This document shows positions 12,493 to 26,035 of a stretch of 64,000 bases of DNA, piece after piece. Position numbers and translations under genes: made by a program. The notes beneath the pieces were generated by a model, which saw only the letters and a list, made by a program, of their open reading frames with translations, did no database searches and was not told the DNA's origin. Position 1 is the first letter of the stretch. The number at the start of each line of letters is the position of its first letter. The stretch comes from Vigna angularis (taxonomy: Eukaryota > Streptophyta > Magnoliopsida > Fabales > Fabaceae), in the NCBI RefSeq assembly GCF_016808095.1, contig NC_068975.1, forward strand, positions 27,455,501-27,519,500. Direction: 5' to 3'.

Positions 12493-14690
12493 TTACGTAT
12501 GTTGCCACATCCCACTGCTACTTGAATTGGATGAAGGACTTCTCTTGTTGCTCCTCTTTTGCTTACTGCTCCTCTGATTTAACGAAGATTTCTTTTGCCT
12601 ACTTTTCCTACTGATTGAGACGCGTCCATGATCTAAATAATCAATGGTGCTGCTCTTGAGGCTCGATTTGGAGCAGAGTCTCTTTACTGACTTCAGGACT
12701 GTAATTATGTTGGTTTTCATTCTCATAATATTCATACTCAGATTCTCAGGCGTCTTCACTTTCTTGTTATTTTTCACTAACCTGGTTTTTAGAAGATCCA
12801 CTGTCATCGCTAGAAGAAGAGTATTCACCGGAGGAGCTATTGTTGTTGCCACCACCACCCTCTGGACAAGCAGTCGAAAGAAAACTCAGAGCAGTTACAA
12901 CATCACTCATCAAAGGACGGGCTGCTGCTTCCTCCTGCAAGCACATGGCTGCTATTGCAACAACTTGGTTCAAATCCTTTTCTGGGAAATCATTTTTCAA
13001 ATTTGGATCTGCCATATCTGGATACCTCTTTGGATCCCTAAATATGGGTTGTGCCTGCTCAATAATAATAAGGACAAATGTACATAATTAACCAAATACA
13101 TATTGTTTCATATTCTCCTCAAGTCAACCTAAAACATTTTCCTTAGATACATTACCTCGTATAAATTTTCTGTTGTTCATCAATCAGAATCAAATCAAGT
13201 TTCACTTCCATAATTTTACATTAAAAAAAAAACCCTAATTTGTAGATTACTTATTGTATTTTTTTATTGAAAAGAATACTAAACTATAAAGAACTATGCG
13301 TGTGTCTCGTCTTTTTTCCACATTTTTTACTGTTTGGTGGAATTCCTGTAGGAACTATAACTCATTAAGAAACATAGTAAATTTTTTCCAACATAATCAA
13401 AGTCCAAATTAAGGAGGTTGTTATAGGTATACCCATGAAACTAGATTCTGCTCATCGTGTGATCTTGTGGTGTCAACCGCACGCCGTCCAGTAATGAGCT
13501 CTAGCAAGACAACTCCAAAACTGTAGACATCTGATTTCAAGGTGAGGTTACCTGTTCTTACGTACTCAGGAGCACTGTAACCATAAGTGCCCATAACTCT
13601 TGTGGGTACAATGTTCGCCTTATCGTTGCCAGCAAGTTTGGCCAATCCATAATCTGATAGTTTTGCATTGAAATCATCATCTAGCAAGATGTTTGCAGAT
13701 TTCAAGTCTCGATATATGATTGAAGGGTTGGCCTTGTCGTGCAAGTACCACAATCCTTTCGCAGCATGTGATGCTATTTTCATTCTGCTGTACCAATCTA
13801 ATGGAGGTTCATCTGGTCTCCTCTCTGTTATAAAACCAAACACATGTTTTATTTTGGTTTTACAAGGTAGCCTTTTACCAAAACTAACTAGGTAAGTCAA
13901 TAAGCAAAATGACATTATACGAAAAAACAAGACAAAGATAATGTATTGTGGTCATATAATATATATAATTTCAGATGGAATATTCCAGTAAGGTGTGAGT
14001 ATACCAAGAAGACGGGCTTCTAACGAGCCACCTGGCATGAACTCATACACCAAAAGACGTTGATCTCCATCAGCGCAATAACCGGTGAGTTTGACGAGGT
14101 TGTCATGGTTCAAGAGGCTTAACATCAAAACCTCAACCAGAAAATCCTTACATCCTTGCGCCCCATTTCGGTCAAGTTGCTTCACTGCTACCACCTGGGT
14201 AGGGAAACAAAACACAGTGTGAAATTGAATTCAATTGTTTTTTATGAACCAAAAATTGAAGGACTTGTGATATGACCTGCCCGGTTGCAGGAATTGTTCC
14301 CTTGTAAACTCTGCCAAAGCAACCTTCACCCATCAAACATTCTTGTCGGAAATTCTTCGTTGCAATTGCCAGTTCACGGAACGTGAAATTTTGCGCTTGA
14401 ATATTTGAAGTGTCAACATTGTTTGGATCATCTGCCTTTGGTTTTTTCACGTCTACATTTCACCCGAGTGTTTAATTTTCAATCATTAGACCTTTCAAAC
14501 AGCATTGTCTCTTACACAATATTTTGATTAAATGAATGACATAGAACGAAGTAAATTTGAATTGTTTGTGTTCATTGATCTTACCCGGAGGTTTTGTTGC
14601 TATAAAGTTTTCTTGGTGTTGTGTAGGCCCTTGCTGCTCCCTCCTGCTATTGCATTTCTTAGTCTTTGAAAAACACGGAAAACAATTCAT
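12493..14690 (-). CDS. Receptor-like cytoplasmic kinase, RLCK-VII/PBL type (PBL23-like)
   Basis: A membrane-associated cytoplasmic Ser/Thr kinase of the PBS1-like group that relays receptor signals. Exons on the minus strand are 14585-14690, 14277-14452, 14005-14194, 13433-13824 and a last exon from 13054. The first reads MNCFPCF: Cys3 and Cys6 could be palmitoylated, but Gly2 is missing, so no N-myristoylation is expected. Motifs include [15 protein letters not shown] Lys99, IIYRDLK (Tyr for His, usual in this family), SDYG at 215-217 (Tyr for Phe in DFG) and [10 protein letters not shown]. The catalytic domain looks complete. The 3' end is uncertain. Without further splicing the frame stops at 12767 (383 residues, Ser/Asp-rich tail). 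A possible 100-nt intron, 12781-12682, would restore a Lys/Ser-rich tail ending at 12493 (441 residues). The kinase core is secure; the tail is not. Confidence 0.92.
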
Positions 14691-14747
14691 TCTTGTAAAT
14701 TTGTAGAAAGAAAAAACAAAAGGTGAAAGTAGGATTGTAGGTTGGAA

Positions 14748-14755
14748 TATATATA
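14748..14755 (-). promoter_or_regulatory. Candidate TATA box of the RLCK gene
   Basis: TATATATA on the minus strand lies about 58 bases upstream of the ATG. That fits a start site near 14720 and a short 5' leader. It is a sequence match only. Confidence 0.4.
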
Positions 14756-14759
14756 GTGT

Positions 14760-15694
14760 ATGTGGAGGTTTTGGTTCTAAAGAATATTTTCATTCAATCA
14801 AAGAATGGTTATGGTGATGCAAAGGTGAAAATGAAAGCCTCCATGAACTCTGGTTGAATTGAGCAATGGACGGAGGTTCCCCCAAGTGAGATTGAAGGAC
14901 CCCGAGCAGAGGCTATAAATCAAAATGAAAGGGAAACAAACAGCAGAAGGTGAAAAGGAGGAGGAGTTAGGCATGCATGTATGAGAGGAATAGCAAAATG
15001 ATGACGTTTTCTCAGAAGACTCGGAGAGAAAAAGGGGGAATTTTGGGTGGACATCATTATGAGCTGTCCCTTTTAGATGCCTTCCTACAAATGTGGAACT
15101 TATATTTCACTTTTACTATATTGTCTTCCAATCCAACCATGCATGGCTAGCCTCTAACGTTTTCCTTTCGTTAATTATGGTTACATTTTGACTCCAATTC
15201 TATATCATCGTTTTTATGCCTAAAATATTTTTTTTTATTCTTATTATTTCACATCTATGCCATACATAGATTTTAAATTTCAGTTTAAGTACAACTCCTG
15301 ATTTTTTATTCCTCAAATTAGAATAACACAACGCAGTTACATAGAGTTCTTCAATTCAGTCTTTGAAAATGAAGTGAAATTTCTGGTTATATTTGACTAT
15401 ATTTAAAATGGTACTATATAGTTCATGCATGCTGAATTAATTTAAATGATTTATATTTCATTTTATATATAATATATATTATATATAAAAATCATTATAA
15501 ATTTGTGATGAACATAAAGTATATTATTGTGGTGGGTTGAAAGTGTGTAAATGGTATTGAATTTGATGGTGCACATGGAACCAAATTTGGGCACATGATA
15601 TGAGAAAGCTAAGGAGTAAACACGTCAAAAGAGTTCCCAATTGCAGTAAAGATGTGAATGGAACATAAAGACACTTCCTCTCTCGTACCTTTAA

Positions 15695-15764
<70 letters not shown>

Positions 15765-18700
15765 TAAACCCCATCTCATTATACTCATTCTACTCCTCAT
15801 CAAATCACATCATTGCTCTATCATTACCTTATCCATACCTACACTCATTATTCAACTAATTCTAATAACTTTTTAGCTTTAATTTTTAATATTTTTCTTG
15901 TTTCTTTTTTCTTACAATTTTATAAATGAATTTATTATACATGCTCAATTATTTGAATATGTTTGCTACCTATACTAAGTAATCCTTGATGAGTGCATGA
16001 AAAATTCCTTGCTTTTGCACCTCTACAAGGTAAGAAAATGAATGGGAGAAACACAACCATCTAATATGGATTCAATAAGATTAGTTGAAGACGGATTAAA
16101 CATGTTTGTCTCTCATTTTCCCTTTTTTAAAAAAAGTATTTTTGTATTGCCTATCTCAGAATTATCATGTTCTTGACCCACTGTCTTTTTTCTTACCCTG
16201 ATCAAGGAGTTTCAATTCCTTCTTCAAGCAATCTTTTCACATTCTTTATCATAATGAGTTTGTTTTTTATTCATGGTTGGCGTGAAAATAATTAAGAGAA
16301 TATATTATTAAAGAGTTTGAAATCATTAATATATATGTGACTTTCAATTTATAATATAAATTTTAAAATGGTTGTATATATTCATAAATTTGTAATGCAT
16401 GATAATTTATTATTCATTCCGTTGATTATAATCTTAACCTTTTGAAAAGTGTAGATTACAGTGACATTTATTGGGTTTTCTCAAAGTATTTTCATATTCC
16501 AATTTTTTTTATATTCTACACAAACTTTCATATTATTTTCTAAATTTTATGATGTCACTATTTCTTTTACATTATACATTAAATGATTTACATTTAAATC
16601 CCATAAAAGATCGCTGCAATGGTAAAAGAAAGGAAATGTAAACTGTAATTTGAAATGTTTTTTTCTTAAAGAAAACAATTTAATTAATTCATACATTTTA
16701 ATATTTTAATATATTTTTTTATGTTTTAATTTATTATCAAATTGACCACTCTATGTCTCGATCGAGGAATGTATTTAACGGAAAGAGTGAGTTTTTCAGT
16801 AGAACTATTTACATAAAATACTGCATGTTGTTGTTCTTAGTGAATAAATAAATATAATCCAGTTAAATTCATGAACAGTAATGGAAAAACACATAAAAGT
16901 ATTACTTATAAGTTAATTATTCGATTATTCAAATTTTACGGTAGTTGTATTTGAAATTTGTTAATAAATATTCAATGAAAGATTTTACAAGAAATTTCTA
17001 TATAAATATTGGTCAAAATTAAGATTTTGGATCATGTTTTTAAAATGTGAACTTTAAATTAATATATAAATATAACATTTATAAGAATTGCTTAAAAATA
17101 TCTAACATAAAATAATTTATTTAAATTAAAATAAGGATTTAGTGGGCTTGATAAAATCATTTAAAGTAAAATATGAACTCACTATTTTTTTTATGATAAA
17201 TTTGCATGTTAGATGTGAGGTGTGAGTATGAAAGACGAGGTATCACGGAAGAGCGTGCGCAGGGTATAACTATCGGAACAGAGCATTATTATGTTATTAT
17301 TAATTAACCAAATCCATAAGTATTGTTAAAATGTTAAAAAGTTGTTCGTTGACGTGGATTCTTATACATGATGCTTTTATTATGCAATAAAGATAAAACA
17401 ACCTTTTCTCTTTATATTTATTATTTATCCTATACTCTATTTCAAGAAGAAAACATGTTATAGTGTAATTATTCAATTATAGCATTAGTAATATTATTAA
17501 GAAGAGATTACATGATTATATAAAAAACCACTGGTATAAAGTTTATAACAAGATATACAGTTTTCTAATTATAAAGATCTCACAAGCGTTTCAAAATGAA
17601 AAAATAAAAATATAGAAAAATCAATACATCATATTACCATTTATGTTTATACAAAACTATTTATATATATTGTCTCAAAGTTATATTTCTTTAACATTTA
17701 TTTTACATTTTTTTCTGTTTTTATGAATTATATTGCTGTAGACGAATAAACCACCATCCATAAAACACATTGGGTAAACTAAAAATAGTTTAAAATTTAT
17801 AAATTTTAAATAAAAAAATTTAACAACAAACATTTTTACATCATATCACCGTATATTTAAACATAAGGTCTTCAAGGCTTATTTAAACGTTACTAACCAC
17901 AAACAATCTTTAGAATATTTATGTATTGACTAGTGCTATGAAATTATGCACATATTATTATTCAATCACTCTTACTTTTCAAGAGTTATAATTATAACAT
18001 GTTCCGACTTCTTCCGATTCATAAAGTATGATAGAATAAATTATATATTTGATGAGTTAAACAATTGTCGACACTCTAAACATGAACCTTCATCAACTAT
18101 AGAGTTTTTTTCATCTACATAAATCCAATTACCAGTAGAGTCAAAATGATCTCATTTCAATACCTATCACTAATACACCTCATACAAAACCATTTGTGAT
18201 AGTATTCCTTCCCAAAAAACAATTATATCATCATTTCCTTTTATAAAATATCTAATTTCACTATTAACTTTACCAATATAGCAAGCATAGTCAATAGAAA
18301 TTAACAAAAACACAAAGTATCCATATTAAACCAAGTAGCGCCAATAATTAGAAGGATGTCCAACACGTTACTGTCAAGTGAGAGCCCAACACACTATTGT
18401 TCAGTGTTGGGGACCTCTAAAATTCACTAGCATATCTATACACTATATTACACAAGAACTGCCTAACGCCTAGAGCTTTCTCACTTTGATTTTTAGAACT
18501 AGTGTCCTACTACTACCGCCCAACACCATTGTAGAAAATTAAGAAATATGAGTGTCTCAACTTGCTTGATTGGTTTTAATTGGTACTTTTGAGTCTTTTT
18601 CTAACTTTCATTTGTTGCCAAAAAACAATTCAAAGTTGTATAATTATATAAGCCAATTATTCAAATTTAATACTCTCATTCAATCATTTTCTCAATTTCA

Positions 18701-20258
18701 AACCTAATCAATCATACATTTACTTGTAAAGGCAAACATTATCACTTAACAAATTTAACCAACTTATTTTACACAATTCAGATAACTTCAACAAATCATA
18801 CAAAACATTACACAATCTAATCAAATCATGTTTTACTATCCCAATAATTATGAGACAAGAATGCAATACTAGCTTCCCTTACTTCTATTATAGTTTTTAA
18901 CACACAATTAGTCCTTATCTTTACGTTATACAAACTACTCTAAAACTCTATAAAAATTTAAATAAGTAATCTCAATACTTCTTTTAAGACAAGAAAAAGA
19001 CAAAGATTTCTAAAAGACTCCTTACAACTATATGCAAAACTACCATATTCAACCTACATCACAAACATGATTTGACTCTAAAATAGAACAAAAATTGGAG
19101 GCTATAAATGTTTTCCTTATCACTAGAAACACTTATGTCTATTTGAATCTTAAGAAAGATGAGAAGTAGGATTAGAATTTTAGAAAGAAGATAAATGATT
19201 AAATTTAAATTTTACTACTCGTTTTCTCTTTTAATTTAAGCCTCTCCTGCAGTTTTCATTTTTATTCATTCTCCGCCGGGTTCTCTCCACTACTGCAGTT
19301 TACGTGTCGGTTATTAATTATGCATGACTTTACTGAAAAAAAAAACAAAAAGTCTCATTGAGACAATGGAATATTATAATTATATATTAACTAAAACCAA
19401 TAAACCTCCATTAATATGTATATTTACAAATAGTAAAAGATATTAATAAGAAATTAAAAGCATTCAATCTGATTGTTCTATAGTGAGGATACGAAGATAC
19501 ATAGACCAACAATTAATATTTCACTTCATTTAGTAACGCTAAATATTGTTAAGAAAATGAAATAAAACAGGATTTTTTACTTTAAATTAAATTCCCATTG
19601 TCCTGTATCAAAAATCCTAATTATTCCAGATAGATCCACCACTAAAAATGTTTTTTTATTAGGAATGTATTAAAAGTTCTAGTAAATATTAAAATATTTT
19701 ATTTCTTGAAACCTGTACTCGTTGGTATTTGTTGAAATCTATAACCAAATGTTAATCTTGCTTGAAATGATTTTTCGCATATTTCTCTCCAGGATAATGA
19801 TTAGAAAGTAAATAAAAAAATATTCTCAAATGTGGTCCTTTTTTTCCTTTCTCAGCAAAACTCCCTAATTTTTATTTTCAACCATTATTCAGAGTATTGA
19901 CTTTCATGTCACTGAACTAAGTCTAGATCTGACAAAAATTGAAACGAAAAAATATTTTTAACGATTTTTTTCTATAATTTTCTTACAACAACCTAGGTAA
20001 CTTATGATTGATCCATTTTTTAGAATACTCACTTTCACATAACTGAATTAAGTCAAAATAAAAAAAAAATATATTTTTAATAATTTTAATTTATAATCTT
20101 TTTAAATAACCAATTGGTTCATTTCAAATATACATACTAATAAAATAGTTATACATAATTTGTTGTCAAAAAATTAAGAAAAATTGTTAAAATATTATAA
20201 TCCAAATTAAAATATGTAAAATGAAACACTAGTACATTCCTTGTGTAATAAAAAAAAG
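14760..20258. other. Long AT-rich intergenic region
   Basis: About 5.5 kb with no supported gene. It holds a (AT)33 microsatellite at 15697-15762 and many short A/T homopolymers. At 18350-18540 several degenerate copies of a CCCAACAC/GCCTAACGCC motif occur close together, probably retrotransposon debris, but no boundaries can be set. Confidence 0.6.
15697..15762. repeat. (AT)n microsatellite
   Basis: Thirty-three uninterrupted AT dinucleotides. Frames running through it give only poly-Ile-Tyr and are artefacts. Confidence 0.98.
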
Positions 20259-20746
20259 GTTAAATATATTTTTAGTCCCTAATCTACCAAGCGAATTTGT
20301 TTTTAGTCTCTTTTTCAAACTAAGGTACATTTTAGTTCTCCTTATTCAGGAAACCTTAATTTTTCGTCCTCCAAAACTAACGACGTTAAAAAAAAGTTGA
20401 GCTGGCCAACGGTGAAGTGTCAGTTATTATTTTTTCTGACACTGAATCAATCTGTCCCTCACCGTTTGATCACCGTCATCATTCAGTCACCATCATTGTT
20501 CGGTCACCATCACTATTCAGTCGTCATAACCGTTCGATCATTACCAATACTTGGTCACCATCATCATTCAGTCATCATAACCGTTCGGCCATTAACAATA
20601 TCGTTTAATTATTACCGTATACGGTGAGAGACAGATTGACTCAGTGTTAAAAAAAATCACATGACACTAAGGACCAAAAAGTACTTTAATTTAAAAGAAT
20701 GACTAAAAACAAAATCACTTAAACTAAGACTAAAAACATATTTAAC
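20259..20746. mobile_element. Non-autonomous element with long terminal inverted repeats, 488 bp
   Basis: The left end GGTTAAATATATTTTTAGTC is matched in inverse by the right end (GCGTTAAATATGTTTTTAGTC on the opposite strand). The inverted similarity runs inward through the AATCTGTCCCTCACCGT block near 20450 and its inverse near 20625. The arms are about 200 bp around a short centre. The centre is a degenerate array of TCACCATCATCATTCAG-like units mixed with GTTCGGTC/GTTCGATC. No transposase frame is present. The end motif is common in legume genomes. Target-site duplications are unclear in the A-rich left flank, so the superfamily is not assigned. Confidence 0.75.
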
Positions 20747-21016
20747 GCATGATAATAATTTTCATAGTATTATTATTTGGTCTTTTAATGATTTATTTTG
20801 CTTAGTGTTACTTTTTACTTTTGTATTTTTCATGAACTTTTTTTTTTCTTTGTAAAAGAAAAGTTATGGTACAGTGTAAATTGATAAAAAAAGAAGAGTA
20901 TTATAAATAAAAATCCTTGCTTGGAATTGTGCGGCAAATAAAAATGCAGGATATGAACAAAGCTTAACCGCTAAGCTTGCCCGTATTCAAATTCACTACT
21001 TCTCTTTGGCTTGCAT

Positions 21017-21022
21017 TATAAA
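21017..21022 (+). promoter_or_regulatory. Candidate TATA box of the F-box/PP2 gene
   Basis: TATAAA lies 81 bases upstream of the chosen ATG at 21098. A start site near 21048 would leave a leader of about 50 bases. The position supports the ATG at 21098 rather than the further upstream open frame. Confidence 0.5.
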
Positions 21023-21097
21023 GAGCACACCATATACCGACACAAAGCGGAATCAAGGGAAAGGAAGCTGCATTCTTTGTTAGTGCTGTATATTACT

Positions 21098-22234
21098 ATG
21101 CTTACCAATAACAATAACAAGGTCATGGTTGTGGAAGCCGAAGAAGGTGGTGCTGGCGGCGGCGAGTTCGACCATCTCCCAGAAGGTTGCATAGCGAACA
21201 TACTTTCGTTCACCAGTCCTCGTGATGTCTTCGTTCTGTCTTTGGTGTCATCCTCCTTCAGATCCGCCGCACAATCCGACGTGGTATGGGAGAGATTCCT
21301 CCCCTCCGATTTGCACGCCATGGTTTCCCAATCCTCGAAACCTCTTTCTTACTCTTCCAAGAAGGAACTCTACCTCCACCTATGTCATAATCCCCTCCTC
21401 ATCGACGGTGGTCAAAAGGTAGTTATTCAAATAACAAATCACTTTCTCTCAATAATTGTGAAATAACGATAATAATTATTCACCAGAGCTTTGCACTCGA
21501 TAAACCCAGCGCCAGAAAATGCTACATGCTCTCTGCTAGAAGTCTCTCCATTGTTTGGGGAAACACTCCTAGGTACTGGAAATGGACTTCGGTTCCAGCG
21601 ACCAGGTAATTCATTCTTTAATTATAATTCTCAAGTATTTTCACTTATTTATTGGTTGGGTTATTGATCTGAAATTGAACCAGGTATCAAAATTGTGTTT
21701 GTTTGACGTAGGTTTTGGGAGGTGGCGGAACTTGTTAGTGTGTGTTGGTTGGAAATAAAGGGAGGGATCAAAGGTCGCATGTTGTCCCCGAATACGTTGT
21801 ACGGGGCATACCTTGTGTTTAAGCAAAGGAGTGGCGGCGCCTACGGGTTTGAGAACCAACCGGTTGAAGTGTCGGTTGGGGTTGCCGGAGAAGGGGAAGC
21901 TCGGCGGCGAACGGTGTACTTGGAGACAGCGACACCTCGAAGGCCACGTCACCAGATTGTTCCTCGAATATTCAGCCGTGTTCGTTCTCGTTTTCTGGAT
22001 AGTTTTGATGCGGCACCGCCTCCACCGTCCCGTGTTGATGATTCGGCGGTGGGAGGTGAGCATCCGAAGGAGAGAGACGATGGGTGGATGGAGGTGGAAT
22101 TGGGTGACTTCTTCAACGGCGGCGGCGGAGGAGAGGAAGAGGTGGAGATTGGTGTGTACGAGGTGAAGAGTGGGGAATGGAAAGGGGGCATTCTCGTGCA
22201 AGGAATCGAGATAAGGCCCAAGAACAAAAATTAA
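21098..22234 (+). CDS. F-box protein with PP2 domain (PP2-B family)
   Basis: Predicted substrate-recognition subunit of an SCF ubiquitin ligase, with a phloem-protein-2-like lectin domain. Exons are 21098-21418, 21487-21605 and 21712-22234, with GT-AG introns and consistent phases, giving 320 residues. The F-box covers about 23-68 (FDHLPEGCIANILSFTSPRD, then VVWERFLP). The PP2 domain starts near 108 with KCYMLSARSLSIVWG and YWKWTSVP, continues with FWEVAELVSVCWLEIKG, and ends GGILVQGIEIRPK. An acidic, Gly-rich loop (DDSAVGGEHPKERDD, FFNGGGGGEEEVE) sits inside the PP2 domain and is longer than the core fold needs. The three-exon layout is typical of PP2-B genes. The substrate and ligand are not predictable from sequence. 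ATG 21098 is chosen because it is the first ATG in frame after the TATA box; a second lies at 21125. Confidence 0.93.
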
Positions 22235-22940
22235 AACGACGACGCGCCACGCCCAATTTACGATGTTGTTTTGTTTGTGTCTACTTTTGCCTGCACGTAG
22301 CGATTCAAATAAGCAAGCTCAGTCTAGAAACTACAACTAGAATGATTTGTATTTCCAACGGATGAGATTACTCTCAATTTTACAAAATGGTATTTGTTTC
22401 AATTTTGAGCTTAAAATAATATAAGATAAACTAAAAAAACTACTATGAAAAATTTATTTAGATTTATAATTATTTTCAAATTTCGTGGTTGAAAGGCTAT
22501 TAGTATATAGAATAATATGTCTTTTGAGAATATATCTGTTGTTGCGTATGTTTTCTTAAAATTAAAATAATTTTGAAAAATATTAGAAGACTAAAATATA
22601 ATAGATACCTCTTAATAATTGTTGTAATTTTTAGTTTGAATACTTTAAAATGTGTTACATGACCCAATTAGTTAATATAGATTTCATTCGTTATTTTATA
22701 AAAATATAAGATCTTTATAAGAATGTAAATTTTTCAAATACTACGGTGTAGTTTTATATAAAATTTATTTTCATTTTAAATATAATTAAGAAAAAATGTA
22801 AATGTATCTTTCAATAAATTATTATAAAGAAAAATAATTTTTTAATATAAACAACAACTAAAAAATTTGTCTAATAATTTATAAATTACTAAATATTTAA
22901 AAAGATAAACATTGAACAAATAATTAGATTAATTTAAAAG

Positions 22941-22978
<38 letters not shown>

Positions 22979-23021
22979 AAAGTTTTCATATTATATTAGT
23001 TAGAGATAAGGTGGATTTTAA

Positions 23022-23078
<57 letters not shown>

Positions 23079-26035
23079 TAAAGTCAATTTTTATTCTAAT
23101 ATCAAAATAATGAGTTAGACTTTATAATAGTGGATCTTGTGTTTATCGGACATATTCTTTTGAAAGTTTTTAACATTTATATAACTTTCATTTGAAAAAC
23201 AATCATGAAAGGTAAGTGTCGTTTTAAAAATATGCATTATTTATAAGTATGTCATCAACTTATTTTTTTCTATCTAAGTCTTTTCACTATCATTATTAGA
23301 TGTCGTTGAAGCCTTTTATGTATTAATATAAATATCCTTAAACTGAATAACTCAAACTTTTTTCAGTGGTGTAACCTTTGTCTTACCTTCGACTTTTTTT
23401 GTTAAGTAATTTTTTCTTTAACTTTTATTAAAATATTTCATTTGATATATAACATGATACACTAAAACAAGCTCATAAAAAAAATTATTTCATTATAATA
23501 TATTTTTTTATTGGTGACAAACCTTTTACGTTTGACCTAGAAATGTCTAACATAAATTTACATAAAACTAACGTAAAAAAACTAAAATAAGTGAAGAAAA
23601 AAACATTCGCTGTGTTGATCAAATCAACTCAAACGAACAATTAAATCAAATTTAAAAAGAAAAAAAGTAAAAACTAAAAAATGGCAAATTTCGAAAACTA
23701 CAAAAAAAAACTCATTAAACCTGTAAAAATCAGAATCAACAAAAAAGTTAATAAATCGCAAATTTGATTTGAAAAACAAAATAAAAATCCATTATCAATT
23801 TTATTTTATAGATGAACATTCCATTATTAACTGTATAGTCCTAGTTGATCTTGAAGCTTTGGAAGATAATTAGTATACCTTAAAGCCATTTGAAGCATGT
23901 ATGCTGAAATTATCATGTCGAAGTTAAGAAAATGACCCAAGTTTTCATAACCATCCTAACTCGAGCCAAACGAAGCTTAAAAGACTCACATACTAATATC
24001 AACACGACGTTTTTGAGGACTTAAACCAAAAAACTATGAAATAAATTTGGGCTCAGGCCTAAGCTTTTAATAAGTGGTTTTAGTTTTTTATCCTGTAATC
24101 TATAAGATATTTTAATAATATATAAAGGAAACTATATCTTAATTAATTATTAAAAGAGTTAGATATATATACATATATATCTTTTTTTTTTAAATCCTTA
24201 AAGCTGTAAATAGGAAGGCCAAAAATAAATCTAAACCCTTTAATTTTTTGATTTAATGTGTTAACTTTTAAAATAAATTAATTTATTCATTATTTGTTTT
24301 TAACCTAATTTTGGACCAGAACATTAATAAATATTGATGTACTTTATTAAAATTTTACGTATCTTAGTAGGAAATTACAAACTTATGTCTATTTTAATTT
24401 TAAGTATAATAAATTTGTGATAGTATATTTTAATGCCATTTTATATATTGTATTATAATATATTTTTTTAATATCAGTTTGAGTCTAATTAAATGATTCA
24501 GCTTTGATTTGAAAGGGTCGAATTCTAAAATCATAAATTAAAACAGTTTAAAGACAATCACTTTTTTGTTTTATTTAGTTGAACTTGTCTAGAATATTCA
24601 AATGTTACTTTTAATAAAAATATTATATCTATAGAAAACCAAAAAAAAGGATTAAAATTTTAGAAGAAGACTTTTATTATTCTTGAACAATCTTAACTAT
24701 GTTTAAAATAATATGATTAAATTATTTCTCACATATGATTAAGTAAGTTTTATTCTCATAATTCTCCTCTCTATTCATTCAAAAAAATAATTATAAAATC
24801 TAAAGAGTACAATAATTAATAAAATAGATTATATTGATAAGAATAAATTGATAATGAAATTTGTATAAAGTACAAACTATGAAATTTGTATAAAGTTACA
24901 AACGTAACCCATTTATTAAGATTAGTGAAAATACATGCTGCACCTGTGTTTACTTTTATTTTTATGATAATAACATATAATAATTTTTTATTATTATTAT
25001 AATTATAAAATTAAACATAAATATTTTTATAATTTTATTATTAATAATAATTTATATATTTTGTAGAATTTTTTTTATTTAAAAATGGTTAAATTTTAAA
25101 AAATAACAATTAACTAAAAAAAAGTCATTAAAATCAATGAAATTGATAAAATAATTATTTTAATTTAAATTCTTTTTATTTTAAAGAATAAAATTGTAAA
25201 ACAAATATGTAGATCGAAGATATTTCTTTTCTTTAAGTATAGATTAGATTTATAGATATTCTCTTGTATTTTTAATATAAATACAAGAGTTTATTAAGTC
25301 ATAACCTAATATCATAAATTAATTTTAAACATATATTTTATCTTCAAAAGTTAAATACTTTCTGATTTTTTTAATCTAAAACACAAGGACGTTTCTGATG
25401 TGTTTGACATGCGTTTAACATTAATTAAATAAATGGTTTAAAAAACTGTAATTGAAGAAAAAAACGAGAAAACCGATATATATTCTTTAAAAAACGAGAA
25501 AACTGATCACAGTGGGGCATGTTTTCTTATGTTTTTAATATTTATTAATTATTCTATTTAAGTTCTTACCTTTTTCAATCTATCATTTTAAATATTTCCA
25601 GTCTAACATAATTTTCAATATTATTTTTAAAAATTTGATCAAATTTTTAAAATAACAATTGCCTCACAATGCAAGTTATTTACCATAAAATTAAAAAAAA
25701 GCAATAATTTATACATTAAAAATATTTTTTATAGATTTTAATTTTACCATGATTAATGTGTATAAGATATTTATTTATTATGAATTTTATTTGTATAAAA
25801 CAAACATTTATTTTCTATAACGCAAAAATACTAGTTACAATTTCGTCTTACAAACTCTGATTTTGGATTATGGAAAAACCGATGGTTTTAAAATTTACAA
25901 TTTTAAAATTGAATTAAATAATGAGTTTTTGTTATTATTTTACCACATAGTCATGTGGTAGCAGTTGAAATAAGAAAAAAGATAGTAGATAAAAACATAT
26001 TAGCAAATTTGTAGTACCCTACTCTGGAACGGAAA
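22235..26035. other. AT-rich intergenic region
   Basis: No supported gene in 3.8 kb. Two (TA)n runs lie 46 bases apart, at 22943-22976 and 23023-23075. The rest is AT-rich sequence without definable repeat ends. Confidence 0.6.
22943..23075. repeat. Pair of (TA)n microsatellites
   Basis: TA runs at 22943-22976 and 23023-23075 are separated by 46 bases of non-repetitive sequence. Confidence 0.95.

Noticed and set aside
15609..15876. Frames rich in Ile-Tyr over the TA repeat
   Set aside because: They are translations of a dinucleotide microsatellite.
21641..22227. 186-codon and 92-codon antisense frames over the F-box gene
   Set aside because: They lie opposite the PP2 exon and have no motif. 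The plus-strand gene has a complete domain and splice sites.
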